A DNA stretch of 64,000 bases from Streptomyces sp. NBC_00568 (lineage in GTDB: Bacteria > Actinomycetota > Actinomycetes > Streptomycetales > Streptomycetaceae). The stretch spans positions 1,984,001 to 2,048,000 of the forward strand of contig NZ_JAPENW010000001.1 of the NCBI RefSeq assembly GCF_026341855.1. The letters run 5' to 3'. The notes beneath the pieces were generated by a model. That model saw only the letters and a program-made list of their open reading frames with translations. It had not been told where the DNA came from and did no database searches. Numbering within the stretch: the first letter of the stretch is position 1; each line of letters opens with the position of its first letter. The position numbers and the translations under genes are program-made. This document shows, one piece after another, positions 52,622 to 63,828 of this stretch.

Positions 52622-53491
52622 TCAGTGCCAGTCCACCGTGTGCGTCAGCGTCACCCCGTGGGTGGCGAAGTCGATCTCGATCCGGTCCTGGTCGGCCAGG
52701 GTGAAACCGCTGTGGAAGCTGCTGCGGTCGGCGCCGAGGTAGACGTAGTGCACCCGGCCGGGGTGACGGAGACCTTCGTAGGAGAACAGCTCGGACATGA
52801 TGTCGCGCAGTCCGTAGTGCAGGGCCTTGGTGCCGGTGGTGAAGCTGCCGCGCCAGACCTCCGCCGACTCCCGCTCGATGACGACCTGCCCGGTCACCTG
52901 GCTCGGCGGCGTCCCCAGGAAGAGCCACGGAGCCACGCCCGCGTCGCAGAGCTTCGCGTACGACAGATGCCCGGCGTGGCGCTTGAAGCGGCCGATGTCG
53001 GTGAGGTCGTTGCCGAAGGTGTAGCCGGCGTACTGCGGGGTTCCGTCCTCGTCGGTGACGTACACGAGGACGACCTCCGCCTCCTCCGTCAGTGCCACCG
53101 CGCCGCGCGGTGCGCGCAGCCGTTCGCCGGAGATCTTGAGGGAGTCGCCGAGTCCCTTGAAGAACCAGTTGGGCTGGGACTGGGTGGATGCGTCGACCTT
53201 GACGTTGTGGGTCTGCATGAAACCGCTGACCAGCGCGTCGCCGAGGGAGTCCGGCAGCAGCGGGGGCAGCAGCCGCACCTCGGCCGCCGGTACGGTGCGC
53301 GGCTCGCGGCCCGTCGTCAGCGCTGCCGTCAGCGCGGCGACGTCGCCGCCCGCGGCGAGCACCTGGGCCCGGAGATCGGTGTCGCCCAGCGGATACAGCG
53401 TGAGGACGGCGTCCTGGGCCGCGGCGTCCTCGGGTGCGCCGAGGCCGACGTACCGCACGCCCTCGTGGCTTGCTTCGTAGAGAGCCGTCAT
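52622..53491 (-). CDS. Fumarylacetoacetate-hydrolase (FAH) superfamily protein
   Basis: 289 residues starting at ATG 53491, overlapping the previous stop by 4 bp. The FAH core shows FFKGLGDSLKISGERL, LTEEAEVVLVYVTDEDGTPQYAGYTFGNDLTDIG (metal-binding Glu/Glu/Asp region) and KLCDAGVAPWLFLG. Members hydrolyse C-C bonds of diketo acids or act as decarboxylases or isomerases. The length and SFTTGTKALHYGLRDIMSELF region suggest the sugar-acid or AraD1-like subgroup, but I cannot pick a substrate. Last gene of the coupled set. Confidence 0.85.
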   Translation of the reverse strand: MTALYEASHEGVRYVGLGAPEDAAAQDAVLTLYPLGDTDLRAQVLAAGGDVAALTAALTTGREPRTVPAAEVRLLPPLLPDSLGDALVSGFMQTHNVKVDASTQSQPNWFFKGLGDSLKISGERLRAPRGAVALTEEAEVVLVYVTDEDGTPQYAGYTFGNDLTDIGRFKRHAGHLSYAKLCDAGVAPWLFLGTPPSQVTGQVVIERESAEVWRGSFTTGTKALHYGLRDIMSELFSYEGLRHPGRVHYVYLGADRSSFHSGFTLADQDRIEIDFATHGVTLTHTVDWH

Positions 53492-54678
53492 GGGGAAGTC
53501 TCCTCGGAGGTCGTGGGATGCCAGTCGGCGTGTGTCCAGTGGAGAACGGCCCAGCGCTCCGCCGCCTCCTCCAGGCGCAGGGCGAAGCCGGGACCGTCGG
53601 CCGGTGCGACGGTGTTGGCCGCGCGGTCGACGGCCGGGCGGGGCGAGACGATCGTGTCGGCCTCGGGGAAGAAGCGGTCGGACTGGCCGCCCTCGACGGC
53701 CAGGGCGTCCGGGGCGCGCAGGGCGAGTGCCCGGCTCGCGTTGATCAGCGGGCCGGTCTCCGCCACCTGGACGCCGATCTGGAAGCCGATCCCCGCCGAG
53801 CGGGCGTACTCGATCAGCCGGGCCGAGCGGAGCAGGCCGCCGTTCTTGGCGACCCGGACGTTCACGGCGTCGCACGCCTCGTGGGCCACCGCCGCGCGGG
53901 CGTCCTCGATGGTGCAGACCGACTCGTCGAGGAGGACGCCCACACCGGTCGCGCGGCGCAGGGCGCGCAGGTCCTCCCAGGAGCGGCGCGGCAGCGGTTC
54001 CTCGATCAGGGTCACCCCGGCGGCCCGGAGTCTTCGCGCGTAGGGGACGGCGGTGGCGGGTGTCCAGCTCATGTTGGCGTCCACCATCACGGGCAGCGCG
54101 GGCCCGAGCCGTTCCCGGATCGCGGTCACCGTGCGGACGTCCCGGTCGATGTCGTCGGACGCCTTGACCTTCACGAAGTGGAAGGGCCCGCGGGTGTCCA
54201 GGAACTCCTCGGCCCCGATGCTCAGATCCAGCACCTGGGAGATCGCGACCTTGTCGGCCACCGGAGCCCCCGGCCACACCAACTCGCCTGCCGACAGATC
54301 CAGTTGATGTCCGATCAGATCCAGTACGGCCGTCTCCAGGAGGCAGATGAGATTGTTGCCCCCGTCCACGCCGAAGGTCGCCTCGAAGCCGTCCTCCCGG
54401 AGCCGGTCGAGGAGCTGCCGGGCCGGCGTGGTGCGCAGCCGGGCGAACAGCTTGTCCAGCGGCACCTGCCGCAGCGCCTCCGACACGCTCCCGCTCGTCT
54501 CGCCGGTGACGTACGCCCGGGGCGCGCACTCCCCGACACCGGTCAGGCCGTCGAGCGTGAGGGCGAGCACCAGACTGTCGCTGGTGCTGCGGCGGGCCGC
54601 CGGGTGATCGAATCCGACGCTCATCGGCAACGCCACCCGGTACAGCCGCGCCGAGGAGCCCGCGGCGGAGTCAGGCAT
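53488..54678 (-). CDS. Enolase-superfamily enzyme, muconate-lactonizing/dipeptide-epimerase subgroup
   Basis: 396 residues. The catalytic residues of the MLE subgroup are visible in order: KVKAS (second-strand Lys pair), VDANMSW (metal Asp), IEEPL (metal Glu), LDESVC (metal Asp) and AKNGGL (sixth-strand Lys). This subgroup includes muconate cycloisomerase, o-succinylbenzoate synthase and dipeptide or N-acylamino-acid epimerases; with ATP-grasp and GH3 ligases nearby, an amino-acyl epimerase is a reasonable guess. It overlaps both neighbours (8 bp with the hydrolase, 4 bp with the FAH gene), so translation is coupled. Confidence 0.9.
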   Translation of the reverse strand: MPDSAAGSSARLYRVALPMSVGFDHPAARRSTSDSLVLALTLDGLTGVGECAPRAYVTGETSGSVSEALRQVPLDKLFARLRTTPARQLLDRLREDGFEATFGVDGGNNLICLLETAVLDLIGHQLDLSAGELVWPGAPVADKVAISQVLDLSIGAEEFLDTRGPFHFVKVKASDDIDRDVRTVTAIRERLGPALPVMVDANMSWTPATAVPYARRLRAAGVTLIEEPLPRRSWEDLRALRRATGVGVLLDESVCTIEDARAAVAHEACDAVNVRVAKNGGLLRSARLIEYARSAGIGFQIGVQVAETGPLINASRALALRAPDALAVEGGQSDRFFPEADTIVSPRPAVDRAANTVAPADGPGFALRLEEAAERWAVLHWTHADWHPTTSEETSP

Positions 54679-55588
54679 CGCGGTCCACGCCCTGGAGCAG
54701 CGTGTAGGCCGACGCCCAGTCGACCAGGTCGTCGCGGACGTCGGTGTAGAAGAGGTAGTGCCGGTCGGTGGGGAACTGGACGGCCAGGCCCCGGCCGGGG
54801 ACCAGCTCGTGGAAGACCCGGCGGGTCGCCTCCAGGTCGATGATGGGGTCGGTGAGGCCGGAGACGAACGCGGCCGGGACGTCCGGCAGTCGGCGCCCCG
54901 GGTCGAGATAGAGACGTTCGAGGGCGAGCAGGGTGGCGCGGGAGCGGCGCGTCAACTGCCTCACGGCCAGGTCGTCGTGGTCGATGAAGTGCTGGTAGGC
55001 GGGGTCGTCGGTGAAGTCCGTGGCCTTCAGGCCGGCGTCCCAGAGCTCCTCGCCGCGCTCCGCCGCCAGTGCCGTCCGCTCCTCCTCGCCCAGCACCGCG
55101 TGCAGCCGCCCGAGCCAGGTCGAGCAGAAGATCGCGGCGTCGTAGCGGACGGTGAAGTCGGGGTGGTGCATGAGGGCCGCCAGGAAGGACCCGCCCAGGC
55201 AGTGGCCGAAGAGGGAGAGCGGGGCTTCGTCGCCGAGCCAGTCCCGCACGTACTCGAGGGCGTTGACGTAGTCCGCGACGATCGTCCCGACGTCGGGGAT
55301 GGCCTGACGCTCGCCGCCGCTGATGCCGCTGCCCCGCCGGTCCAGGACGAAGAAGGCGATGTCGTTGTCGGCGAACCGGGGGCCCACCTCCCACAGCCAG
55401 CCCGCGTGGCTCTGCAGGCCGTGGAAATAGAAGACGGCACCCTTGCTCACGCCGCGCGGCCGCCACAGGTGCAGCGCCAGGTCGGTGCCGCCCGGGGTGC
55501 CGGAGCTTCCGGCCGTCCCGGTTCTTCCGGAGGAGAGGGTGATGATCTCGCGGCGGATGTTCTGCGGTGGCCTTTTGGTCTCGATCAT
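54671..55588 (-). CDS. Alpha/beta hydrolase
   Basis: 305 residues from ATG 55588, overlapping the GH3 stop (ATGA). FYFHGLQSHAGWLWEVGPRF holds the oxyanion His-Gly, FGHCLGGSF the nucleophile elbow with Cys instead of Ser (G-H-C-L-G), then an Asp in SGLTDPIID and His in PTDRHYLFY. A Cys at the elbow is unusual and points either to dienelactone-hydrolase-like chemistry or to acyltransfer rather than plain hydrolysis. It may release or cyclise the product of the GH3 enzyme. Confidence 0.85.
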   Translation of the reverse strand: MIETKRPPQNIRREIITLSSGRTGTAGSSGTPGGTDLALHLWRPRGVSKGAVFYFHGLQSHAGWLWEVGPRFADNDIAFFVLDRRGSGISGGERQAIPDVGTIVADYVNALEYVRDWLGDEAPLSLFGHCLGGSFLAALMHHPDFTVRYDAAIFCSTWLGRLHAVLGEEERTALAAERGEELWDAGLKATDFTDDPAYQHFIDHDDLAVRQLTRRSRATLLALERLYLDPGRRLPDVPAAFVSGLTDPIIDLEATRRVFHELVPGRGLAVQFPTDRHYLFYTDVRDDLVDWASAYTLLQGVDRDA

Positions 55589-57381
55589 CGGTGGGCTCCC
55601 GCGGTTTCGGTCGTCGGTGTGCTCCCGGACCGGGCGCCGACCAGGTCGTCGACGAAGTCGGTGTCCTGCTGGAAGGGCTTGTACTTGTACTGGGTGGCGT
55701 TGCCCTGCTGGCGCCGGCCCTCCGCGTACGCCGCGATGGAGTCGTGCGGGACCGTGTGGACCTCGATCGGGCCCAGGCGTCCGCTGTCCCGCTTGGAGGC
55801 GTACTCGATGTTGATGGTCTTCAGCTCGCGGTCGATGGCGTCGGCGAGGGACCGGTCCAGCTCCACGTCCGGCTCCGGCACTTCGCTCACCACGATGTAG
55901 TGCGGGGGTTCGCCCCACTGCGGCCCGCAGAAGTAGAGACCGCCCGCCAGGCCGTCGTCCGCCATGGCCTGGCCGATCGCCTGGGTGACCTGGGCCTCGG
56001 TGATCTTCTCGCCGGTGAAGGAGTGGAAGACGCCGTCCCGGTGGACGAAGTGCACCCAGGGGGTGCCGTCCACGATCCGGTCGACGTGGTAGATGTCGCC
56101 GCTCCACAGCCGGTAGAGGCCGTTGCCCTGCGTCATGATCAGGTGGTAGTCCCGGCCCGGCTCTATCTCGTCGAGCAGCAGGGTGTCGACCCGCACGCCC
56201 GCCTCGACGAGCGCGCCGAGCTCGACCTCGGCCGGCACGAACTCGAAGTACGCCTGGTTGACCGCGAGCGGCTGGCTGTCCAGCGAGCCGTCGACCGGGA
56301 TGGTCGTCACGCCTTCGGTGCCGCAGCTCATGAACGGCATCGCGCCGACGCCCGGCAGCAGCGCGTCCAGCTTGGACTGGTAGAGCCCCGCGGAGGAGGA
56401 CAGCCAGCAGCTGTAGAGGGTGAGCGAGGGCCAGACATCCTTGAGGCTGAACTCGCCCTTGTCCAGAACGGACTGCAGGTGCGCGGCGGTCTCCGGGTCC
56501 GGATCGCCGTACGGCTCGCCCTCGAGGGTGCCGGCTCGCAGGTCCCGGACGAGTTCCGGGCCGTGTTCGGCGATGAGGTCCCGCAGGGAGACCAGCGTGC
56601 TCGGGTTGATCGCCGAGACGAAATGCAGTTGCTCGCCCAGAAGATGACGGATGCGGTGGTACATCCGGCCGGCGTGCGAGGAGGGTGCCTCGGTGCCGAA
56701 CCAGGGGGCCGCGGACCAGGGCGGGTTCCAGTCGCGGCTGTTGATCCGCGGATGGCGGTTGCTGATCGCCTGGTACCGGACGCCGTTGAGGTAGTCGTCG
56801 ACACGCTCGTGGACGGTCTGGGTGTCGAGAGTGGCGTACGGGTGGGCGAGGATCTCCGGGTGGTGTTCGACGTACGTTCCCCACATGGCCTGCATCGCGG
56901 GGATCCGGTAGGTCAGCAGCCAGTGCAGCGTGTACGGGACCCGCTTGGGCGAACCCGTGGTGCCGCTCGTCTTGAGCCAGCGCAGGACCGGGCTGCAGGA
57001 CAGGACCCCGCCCTTGGTGCGGGTCTCCCGGTCGATCTCGTCGGCGAAGTCGGGGTAGCGCATGACCGGGAGGACGGACCGGAAGAGACCGGCCGGATCG
57101 GCGGTCACGGCGTCGTAGCCGCGCTCCTTCCAGTGCAGCGAGTCGGCGCACAGGGCGACGACGTCCTCAAGTACCCGTTCCTGGGCGGACCTCGGGTCCT
57201 TCAGATCGGCCAGCAGCGCCGTACGAGCCCGTTGGCACTCCTGCTCGAAGGGGATCCGGCGGGCGTTCCAGTGCTCTTGCCACTGCTCCTGCCCGAGATC
57301 TTTCCCGTCCTCGTACCGGTGGTCCTGCCGGTGCTCTTGCGTGTCCTCGTGCGTGTCCTCGTGCGGGTGCGTAGTGCCCAC
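55585..57381 (-). CDS. GH3-family acyl-adenylating amide synthetase
   Basis: A GTG start at 57381 gives 598 residues after a His/Asp-rich N-terminal tail. The adenylate-forming signature is TSGTTGSPKRVPYT (motif 1), then SCGTEGVTTI (motif 2, acyl-binding) and LIMTQGNGLYRLWSGDIYHVDRI (motif 3, Tyr-x-x-Gly-Asp). The C-terminus includes the EYASKRDSGRLGPIEVHTV segment seen in plant and bacterial GH3 proteins. GH3 enzymes activate a carboxylic acid as the adenylate and join it to an amino acid or amine; in plants they conjugate auxin or jasmonate. The natural substrate here is unknown. It is 97 bp after the flavin reductase. Confidence 0.9.
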   Translation of the reverse strand: MGTTHPHEDTHEDTQEHRQDHRYEDGKDLGQEQWQEHWNARRIPFEQECQRARTALLADLKDPRSAQERVLEDVVALCADSLHWKERGYDAVTADPAGLFRSVLPVMRYPDFADEIDRETRTKGGVLSCSPVLRWLKTSGTTGSPKRVPYTLHWLLTYRIPAMQAMWGTYVEHHPEILAHPYATLDTQTVHERVDDYLNGVRYQAISNRHPRINSRDWNPPWSAAPWFGTEAPSSHAGRMYHRIRHLLGEQLHFVSAINPSTLVSLRDLIAEHGPELVRDLRAGTLEGEPYGDPDPETAAHLQSVLDKGEFSLKDVWPSLTLYSCWLSSSAGLYQSKLDALLPGVGAMPFMSCGTEGVTTIPVDGSLDSQPLAVNQAYFEFVPAEVELGALVEAGVRVDTLLLDEIEPGRDYHLIMTQGNGLYRLWSGDIYHVDRIVDGTPWVHFVHRDGVFHSFTGEKITEAQVTQAIGQAMADDGLAGGLYFCGPQWGEPPHYIVVSEVPEPDVELDRSLADAIDRELKTINIEYASKRDSGRLGPIEVHTVPHDSIAAYAEGRRQQGNATQYKYKPFQQDTDFVDDLVGARSGSTPTTETAGAHR

Positions 57382-57478
57382 GGCTTCAGCTTCTCCCTAG
57401 CTTCTTCCCTGCCTGTGGTGCCAAGGCCAATGACGTCGGATGGGACGGCTGCGCGGTGCGACGGCGGGGCGGGCGCAT

Positions 57479-58057
57479 TCAGGCCGCCAGCCTGCGGAAT
57501 CGCCCGGCGTGAAAGACGAGCGGTTCCGCCGTGTCCGTCACGGCGCCCTCGCCGACCGAGGCGATGACCAGTTCGTGGTCGCCCGCCGGATGGATCGCGG
57601 AGAGCCGACACTCCAGCCAGGCGACCCCGTCCGCCGGCAGGGGGTGCCCCGATGGGCTCCGTGCCCAGTCCCGGCCGGCGAAACGGTCGGCACCGGGTTC
57701 GCTGAACAGGCGGCACAGGTCGGCATGCTGCCCACCGAGGATGGTGACCGCGAAGCTGCCCGTCGCGCGGATGGCCGGCCAGGTCGTGGAGGTGTGAGCG
57801 GCGCACAGGGCGACCAGCGGAGGGTCGAGCGACACGGAGGTGAAGGAGTTGACGGCCATTCCGGCGGGGCCGCCGGGGGTCTGGGCGGTGACGAGCACGA
57901 CGCCGGTGGCGAAGCGCCCGAGGATGTTCCTGAACTCGCGCTCTTTCAGAGCGGGTTGCTCCAGAGCGTGCTGTGTCGACAGCTGCCGTTCCGGCGTGCG
58001 CCGGGGTGGCGGCTGCCGCTGCGGCGCGTGTTGTTCCAGTACGTGCGGTGCTTCCAC
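57479..58057 (-). CDS. Flavin reductase (HpaC/FMN_red family)
   Basis: The GTG at 58057 has SD GGAG and gives 192 residues. After a Gln/His/Pro-rich N-terminus the split-barrel flavin-binding domain shows FRNILGRFATGVVLVTA, MAVNSFTSVSLDPPLVALCAAHTSTTWPAI, FAVTILGGQHADLCRLF and LECRLSAIHPAGDHELVIASV. It supplies reduced FMN to a partner monooxygenase; the luciferase-like gene just upstream (58191-59300) is the obvious partner. Confidence 0.92.
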   Translation of the reverse strand: MEAPHVLEQHAPQRQPPPRRTPERQLSTQHALEQPALKEREFRNILGRFATGVVLVTAQTPGGPAGMAVNSFTSVSLDPPLVALCAAHTSTTWPAIRATGSFAVTILGGQHADLCRLFSEPGADRFAGRDWARSPSGHPLPADGVAWLECRLSAIHPAGDHELVIASVGEGAVTDTAEPLVFHAGRFRRLAA

Positions 58058-58190
58058 TCGGATCTCCGAAAGGGAAGGGCGGCGACCGTCCGGGATCACC
58101 GGACGGCCGACGCGGCTGCTCCCGGGGTCGCCGGGCGTGGGGTGACGCCGGCTGCCCGGGGTTCTCCGGGCCGTCTGTCCCGCGCGGGTG

Positions 58191-59300
58191 CTACCGGCCC
58201 CGGGCGGCGATCGCCCAGTCGACGGCCTCCTGCGGGCGGGCGGCGGAACCGTTGATCCTCGGCGCGACGTGGCGGGCGAGCAGTTCCAGGCTGCGGTTGG
58301 TGTTCTCGTAGGAGGTCCAGTCGGCGACGTACACCAGAAGCGTGCCGAAGCCGCCGGTCGCCTCCTGGAGGCGGCGGATGCCGGAGACCACCTCGTCGAC
58401 CGAGCCGACGAGCGCGCCACCGGCCTCCACCCGGGCCTCCAGCGCACGGTCCCGGGACGCTCCGGGCGCCAGGACGTCACGGCCCGCCGCCTTCTTGAAG
58501 TACTCGAACAGCCAGCGGTCGTAGCCGTCGCGGACCTCGGCGAAGGCCTGCGCGCCGGTCTCGGCGACATGGACCGGGAGTGCGATGCGCCAGGCGTCGC
58601 GGCTGATGGTCTGCCCGTACTCGGCGGCCGCCTCCTCCGCGTGCTTCCACTGCTGGGCCAGGCCGATGTGCTCCTGGGTGCCCGGGGTGAGCAGGGCGAA
58701 GGGCAGCGCGAACGACGTCATGCTCAGCCCGTGCCGCCCGATCAGCCGGGGGCTGGTCACCGAGGTACCGGAGGTGGCCACGGCGACCTCGATCGGGCCG
58801 GGCCCGAAGCGCGGCAACTGGAGCTTGGCGTCCCTGAGTTCGTACCAGTCGGTCTTCTGGGTGACCCGCTCCTCCCCGTTGACCAGTTCGAGGACGGTCG
58901 GCAGCGCCTCGTCCAGCCGCTTGCGCTGCTCCTTCGCGTCCAGCCCGAACACCCCGGCCTCGAACGGCACACCGGGGCCGACGCCCAGGATGTACCGGCC
59001 CCGGCTGAGGTGGTCCAGATGGACCGCCCGGCTCGCCACGTGGAAGGGGTGGTGCCCGGAGAGCGGCACCACACCGTTCGCGAGCCGGATCTGCCGGGTC
59101 CGCTGGGACGCCGCGGCGATCAACGTCTCCGGCGCGCCGACCAGTCCCCACCCCAGCGTGTGGTGTTCCCCGAACCACGCCTCGTCGAAGTTGAGACGGT
59201 CCGCGTGCTCCACGAGTTCGAGATTCCGGTGGATCGCCAGATGCGGGTCCTGGCCCGTCTCGTGAACGGGCGAGAGAAAGAGGCCAATACGGCTGTGCAC
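58191..59300 (-). CDS. LLM-class (luciferase-like) flavin-dependent monooxygenase
   Basis: 369 residues of TIM-barrel fold: IGLFLSPVHETGQDPHLAIHRNLELVEHADRLNFDEAWFGEHHTLGWG, RIRLANGVVPLSGHHPFHVASRAVHLDHLSRGRYILGVGPG, and a C-terminal RLQEATGGFGTLLVYVADW. The barrel and His/Glu-His-His region (EHH) are those of bacterial luciferase and two-component alkane/FMNH2 monooxygenases. The flavin reductase 133 bp downstream fits a two-component system. It may N-hydroxylate, oxygenate or open a ring in the pathway intermediate. Confidence 0.92.
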   Translation of the reverse strand: MHSRIGLFLSPVHETGQDPHLAIHRNLELVEHADRLNFDEAWFGEHHTLGWGLVGAPETLIAAASQRTRQIRLANGVVPLSGHHPFHVASRAVHLDHLSRGRYILGVGPGVPFEAGVFGLDAKEQRKRLDEALPTVLELVNGEERVTQKTDWYELRDAKLQLPRFGPGPIEVAVATSGTSVTSPRLIGRHGLSMTSFALPFALLTPGTQEHIGLAQQWKHAEEAAAEYGQTISRDAWRIALPVHVAETGAQAFAEVRDGYDRWLFEYFKKAAGRDVLAPGASRDRALEARVEAGGALVGSVDEVVSGIRRLQEATGGFGTLLVYVADWTSYENTNRSLELLARHVAPRINGSAARPQEAVDWAIAARGR

Positions 59301-59358
59301 GGGGTTTCCTCCAGCGAGATGGTTCAGGCGAAAGGGAGTGCGGTGCTCAGGACTGTCT

Positions 59359-60620
59359 TCAGCGCACGGGCTCCTCCAGCCGGTACACCCCGTCCTTGAG
59401 CCGGCGCGCCACCTCGTAGTCGGCGACGAGAGTCTCGTCGTCGTCGGAGGTCAGATAGATCCGCAGGGCCGCCGTCAGCAGATCGGTGGTCGGCCGGATC
59501 CGGGCCCCCGGCCGGTACTTCACGCTCGTGAGGAAGACACTCGGCAGCGCGTTGATCGCCGCGACGGCCTCCTCGTCCACCGCCGCCACGATCCCGTCGA
59601 GCGTCGTCGGAGTGTTGTAGCTGTACGCGGACCGCAGCTTGCGGTAGACGCGCCCGCCGTGCGTGCGGGCGAAGCCGTCCGGATCCGTGTACGCCCGCGC
59701 GGTCAGCCCCGCCTGGTCGTGACCGAGGCACAGCTCCTGGAACCCGGGGTTCGTCTGTCCGTTGAGCCGGGTGGCTATCTCCACCAGGACCGGGCCCCGG
59801 TCGGTGACGATCACCTCGGCGTGCGCCGGCCCCCACGACACCGCGAGGGCGTCGAGCACCTCGTGCACGTAGGAGATCAGCGCCGGCACGGGCTCCTCGT
59901 CCGGGGCGAGCAGGATGTCCCGGTTGTAGATGTTCTGGCCCGACGGCAGGAGCGTCTTCTCGTACTTCCACACGCCGCTCGCGAACCGGTGTCCGTCGCT
60001 GCTGACCGTGTCGACGACGTACTCGGTGCCCTCGAGGTACTCCTGTACGAGCGCCTCCGTGTTGGCCCGCCCGAAGATGTCCCGGGCGGAGAGCACGTGC
60101 TCGGCCGCGTCGCGCACCTGGTCCGCGGCCTCGCAGATGAACACGCCGTCCGAGGCGGCCGAACTCAGCGGCTTGACGACGACCGGCCAACTCGCCCGGT
60201 CCTCGGCCCACTTGACGACCGCGGCGGCGTCGTCGCTCTTGAACTGGTCGGCACAGCGCACCCCGGCACGGCGCAGCGCCTCGATCATCTCGTACTTGTC
60301 GCGGCGGGCCGTCGACAGCGCGGTCCCGTTGGACTTCACGCCGAGCGCCTCGCTGAGCCGGTCCGCGAGTTCGACGGCGGACTCCTGGCCGGGGATGACG
60401 GCGACGGGGTCGTAGGGGCGCAGCAGTTCGACGAGTTCGGCCTCGTCGGAGGCGATGATGTTCTCCGCGTAGGCCGTGAGGTCGGGGGCCAGCATCGTGG
60501 GGATCAGTTCCGGGGTGCTCTGCACATGGATGACGCGGGCGCCGGCCGCGGTGAAGGCGGCGGGGTAGAAGTTTCCGGCCGAGTAGCCGTCGACGACGAC
60601 GGCGGCGGGTGTGGGGGTGC

Positions 60621-60624
<4 letters not shown>
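59359..60624 (-). CDS. ATP-grasp ligase
   Basis: 421 residues from ATG 60624, overlapping the aminotransferase stop by 4 bp. N-terminal preATP-grasp (VVDGYSAGNFYPAAFTAAGARVIHVQS), ATP-binding SWPVVVKPLSSAASDGV with Lys, and AEVIVTDRGPVLVEIATRLNGQTNPGF holding the Glu/Asn metal ligands. This looks like the L-amino-acid ligase (BacD/carnosine-synthase-like) group, which makes dipeptides or amino-acid amides through an acyl phosphate. It is translationally coupled to an aminotransferase. Confidence 0.9.
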
Positions 60625-62361
<1,737 letters not shown>

Positions 62362-62504
62362 ACCAAGCTCCTTGTACTGTGTCTTCCCGGCACTTCGGCG
62401 CGCGCTGTCCGAAAACCGTTTGCCGGGGGCGGGCCTCGGTGAATCGCGCCCATCACGAAGGGGCCGCACGGCCTCTCGGAACCACGCGGCGGGTCGATCG
62501 TGGA

Positions 62505-63263
62505 TCACATGTAGAGGCCGCCGTTGATGTCGATGACGGAGCCCGTGGAGTAGCCGGCGCTCTCGGAACACAGGTGCAGCACACTGCCGACGGCCTCGGC
62601 GACCGTGCCGTAGCGGCCCATCGGCAGTGCGGCGAGCACCGCCGTCTTCGCCGCCTCGTCGCGGCGCTCGAAGGCGCCCGCGACCCGGGCGGTCGCGATG
62701 GGTCCGTGGGCGACGACATTGGCCACCACCCCGGTGCCGGCCAGTTCGTGTCCCAGTTGCTTGGTCATGCCGATGACAGCCGCCTTCGCGCCGACGTACG
62801 CGGCGTTGTTGAAGTGGCTGTAAGTGCGCCCACCTGCGGAGGCAAAGTTGACGATGCGGCCGTAGCCGTCCTCGACCATCCGCGGCGCACAGACCTTGAC
62901 CGCGATCCAGGTGCTGATCACGTTCTCCAGATGGGTCTGCTCGAAGTGCTCGCGGGTGAGGTCCGCGTACCCGATGACCCGGGTGTCTCCGCCGACCCCG
63001 TTGACCAGAACGGAGGGCGCGTGCCGCTCGACGATATCGGCCAGCTGCCGCTCGGCGGCGGAGATGTCGGTGATGTCGCCGACGACGAACTCGACCTTTG
63101 TCAGCTCGGCGAGTTCGTCCGCGAGACGGGAGACGGTCTCCTCGTTCCTGTCGAAGAGGACGAGCGGGTGCCCCTCCTTCGCCAGCCCTCGGGCCACCTC
63201 CGAGAGGATTCCGCCGGCGGCACCGATCAAGAGCGCAGTACGTGCGGTCACTTTGCTATTCAC
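62505..63263 (-). CDS. Short-chain dehydrogenase/reductase (FabG-like)
   Basis: The GTG at 63263 follows GGAAAAG and gives 252 residues; a GTG at 63251 and an ATG at 63332 without an SD are alternatives. Rossmann Gly motif GAAGGILSEVARGL (atypical for TGxxxGIG), NGVGG in place of NNAG, catalytic Ser in FASAGG and Tyr-x3-Lys in YVGAK, C-terminus GSVIDINGGLYM. First gene of the cluster; 143 bp from the YciI gene. It likely reduces or oxidises a ketone or alcohol on the pathway intermediate. Confidence 0.9.
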   Translation of the reverse strand: MNSKVTARTALLIGAAGGILSEVARGLAKEGHPLVLFDRNEETVSRLADELAELTKVEFVVGDITDISAAERQLADIVERHAPSVLVNGVGGDTRVIGYADLTREHFEQTHLENVISTWIAVKVCAPRMVEDGYGRIVNFASAGGRTYSHFNNAAYVGAKAAVIGMTKQLGHELAGTGVVANVVAHGPIATARVAGAFERRDEAAKTAVLAALPMGRYGTVAEAVGSVLHLCSESAGYSTGSVIDINGGLYM

Positions 63264-63828
63264 CTTGGCTTTTCCGGGTTGGTGACCCTGAACGAGCAGG
63301 GCCCTTGTGGGGGTAGCTCGGTAAATCTCCATGCCAAATTAAGCCGACTGGTATTCGGCCACGACGCGATAGGAGTGGTTCACACACAAGAGGAATGACA
63401 CCGCGGCAAGAGGATCGATGCCCCCTTACGAGGAATGCCTCCTTCAACTTCTCCCGTACGCTGAAACGCGCCAAGGGGAGAGTCTGGCACCCCCCGGCTC
63501 CACCTAGACGATCACTCAACTCCTGGCCCGTGTCAACGAGTTACGGACCACCGTTCGTCCGATGTTCGCAATCCCGCAATCACGACACTCTTCGGCCGCA
63601 TCCACTTGCCTAACCGCCTGGATATCGTTGATCCTTGCCGACGGACGTATCCGGCCGAGGGTCGATAACCGGCCGGTGCGGCCACCGGCAGTATGGGACA
63701 CCGGCCGCCGAATCTGTGTGAACGCCGTATGAAATGGCTCCGGACCGCCCTGTCCGAAGCCACCGACATTCTGGAGAATTGGACATCTCGGGCCATGCCC
63801 GAGGCGTGGACAAGGGGGAGAGACACCG
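63264..63828. promoter_or_regulatory. Upstream region of the cluster with four 20-bp-period repeats
   Basis: AGGAGTG (63371), AGGAATG (63391), AGGATCG (63411) and AGGAATG (63431) start at exact 20-bp steps on the plus strand. The SDR start is at 63263. A TTGACA hexamer on the minus strand lies at about 63529-63534 without a good -10 at the right distance. No gene is supported in this stretch; the open frames on both strands are short. Confidence 0.5.
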
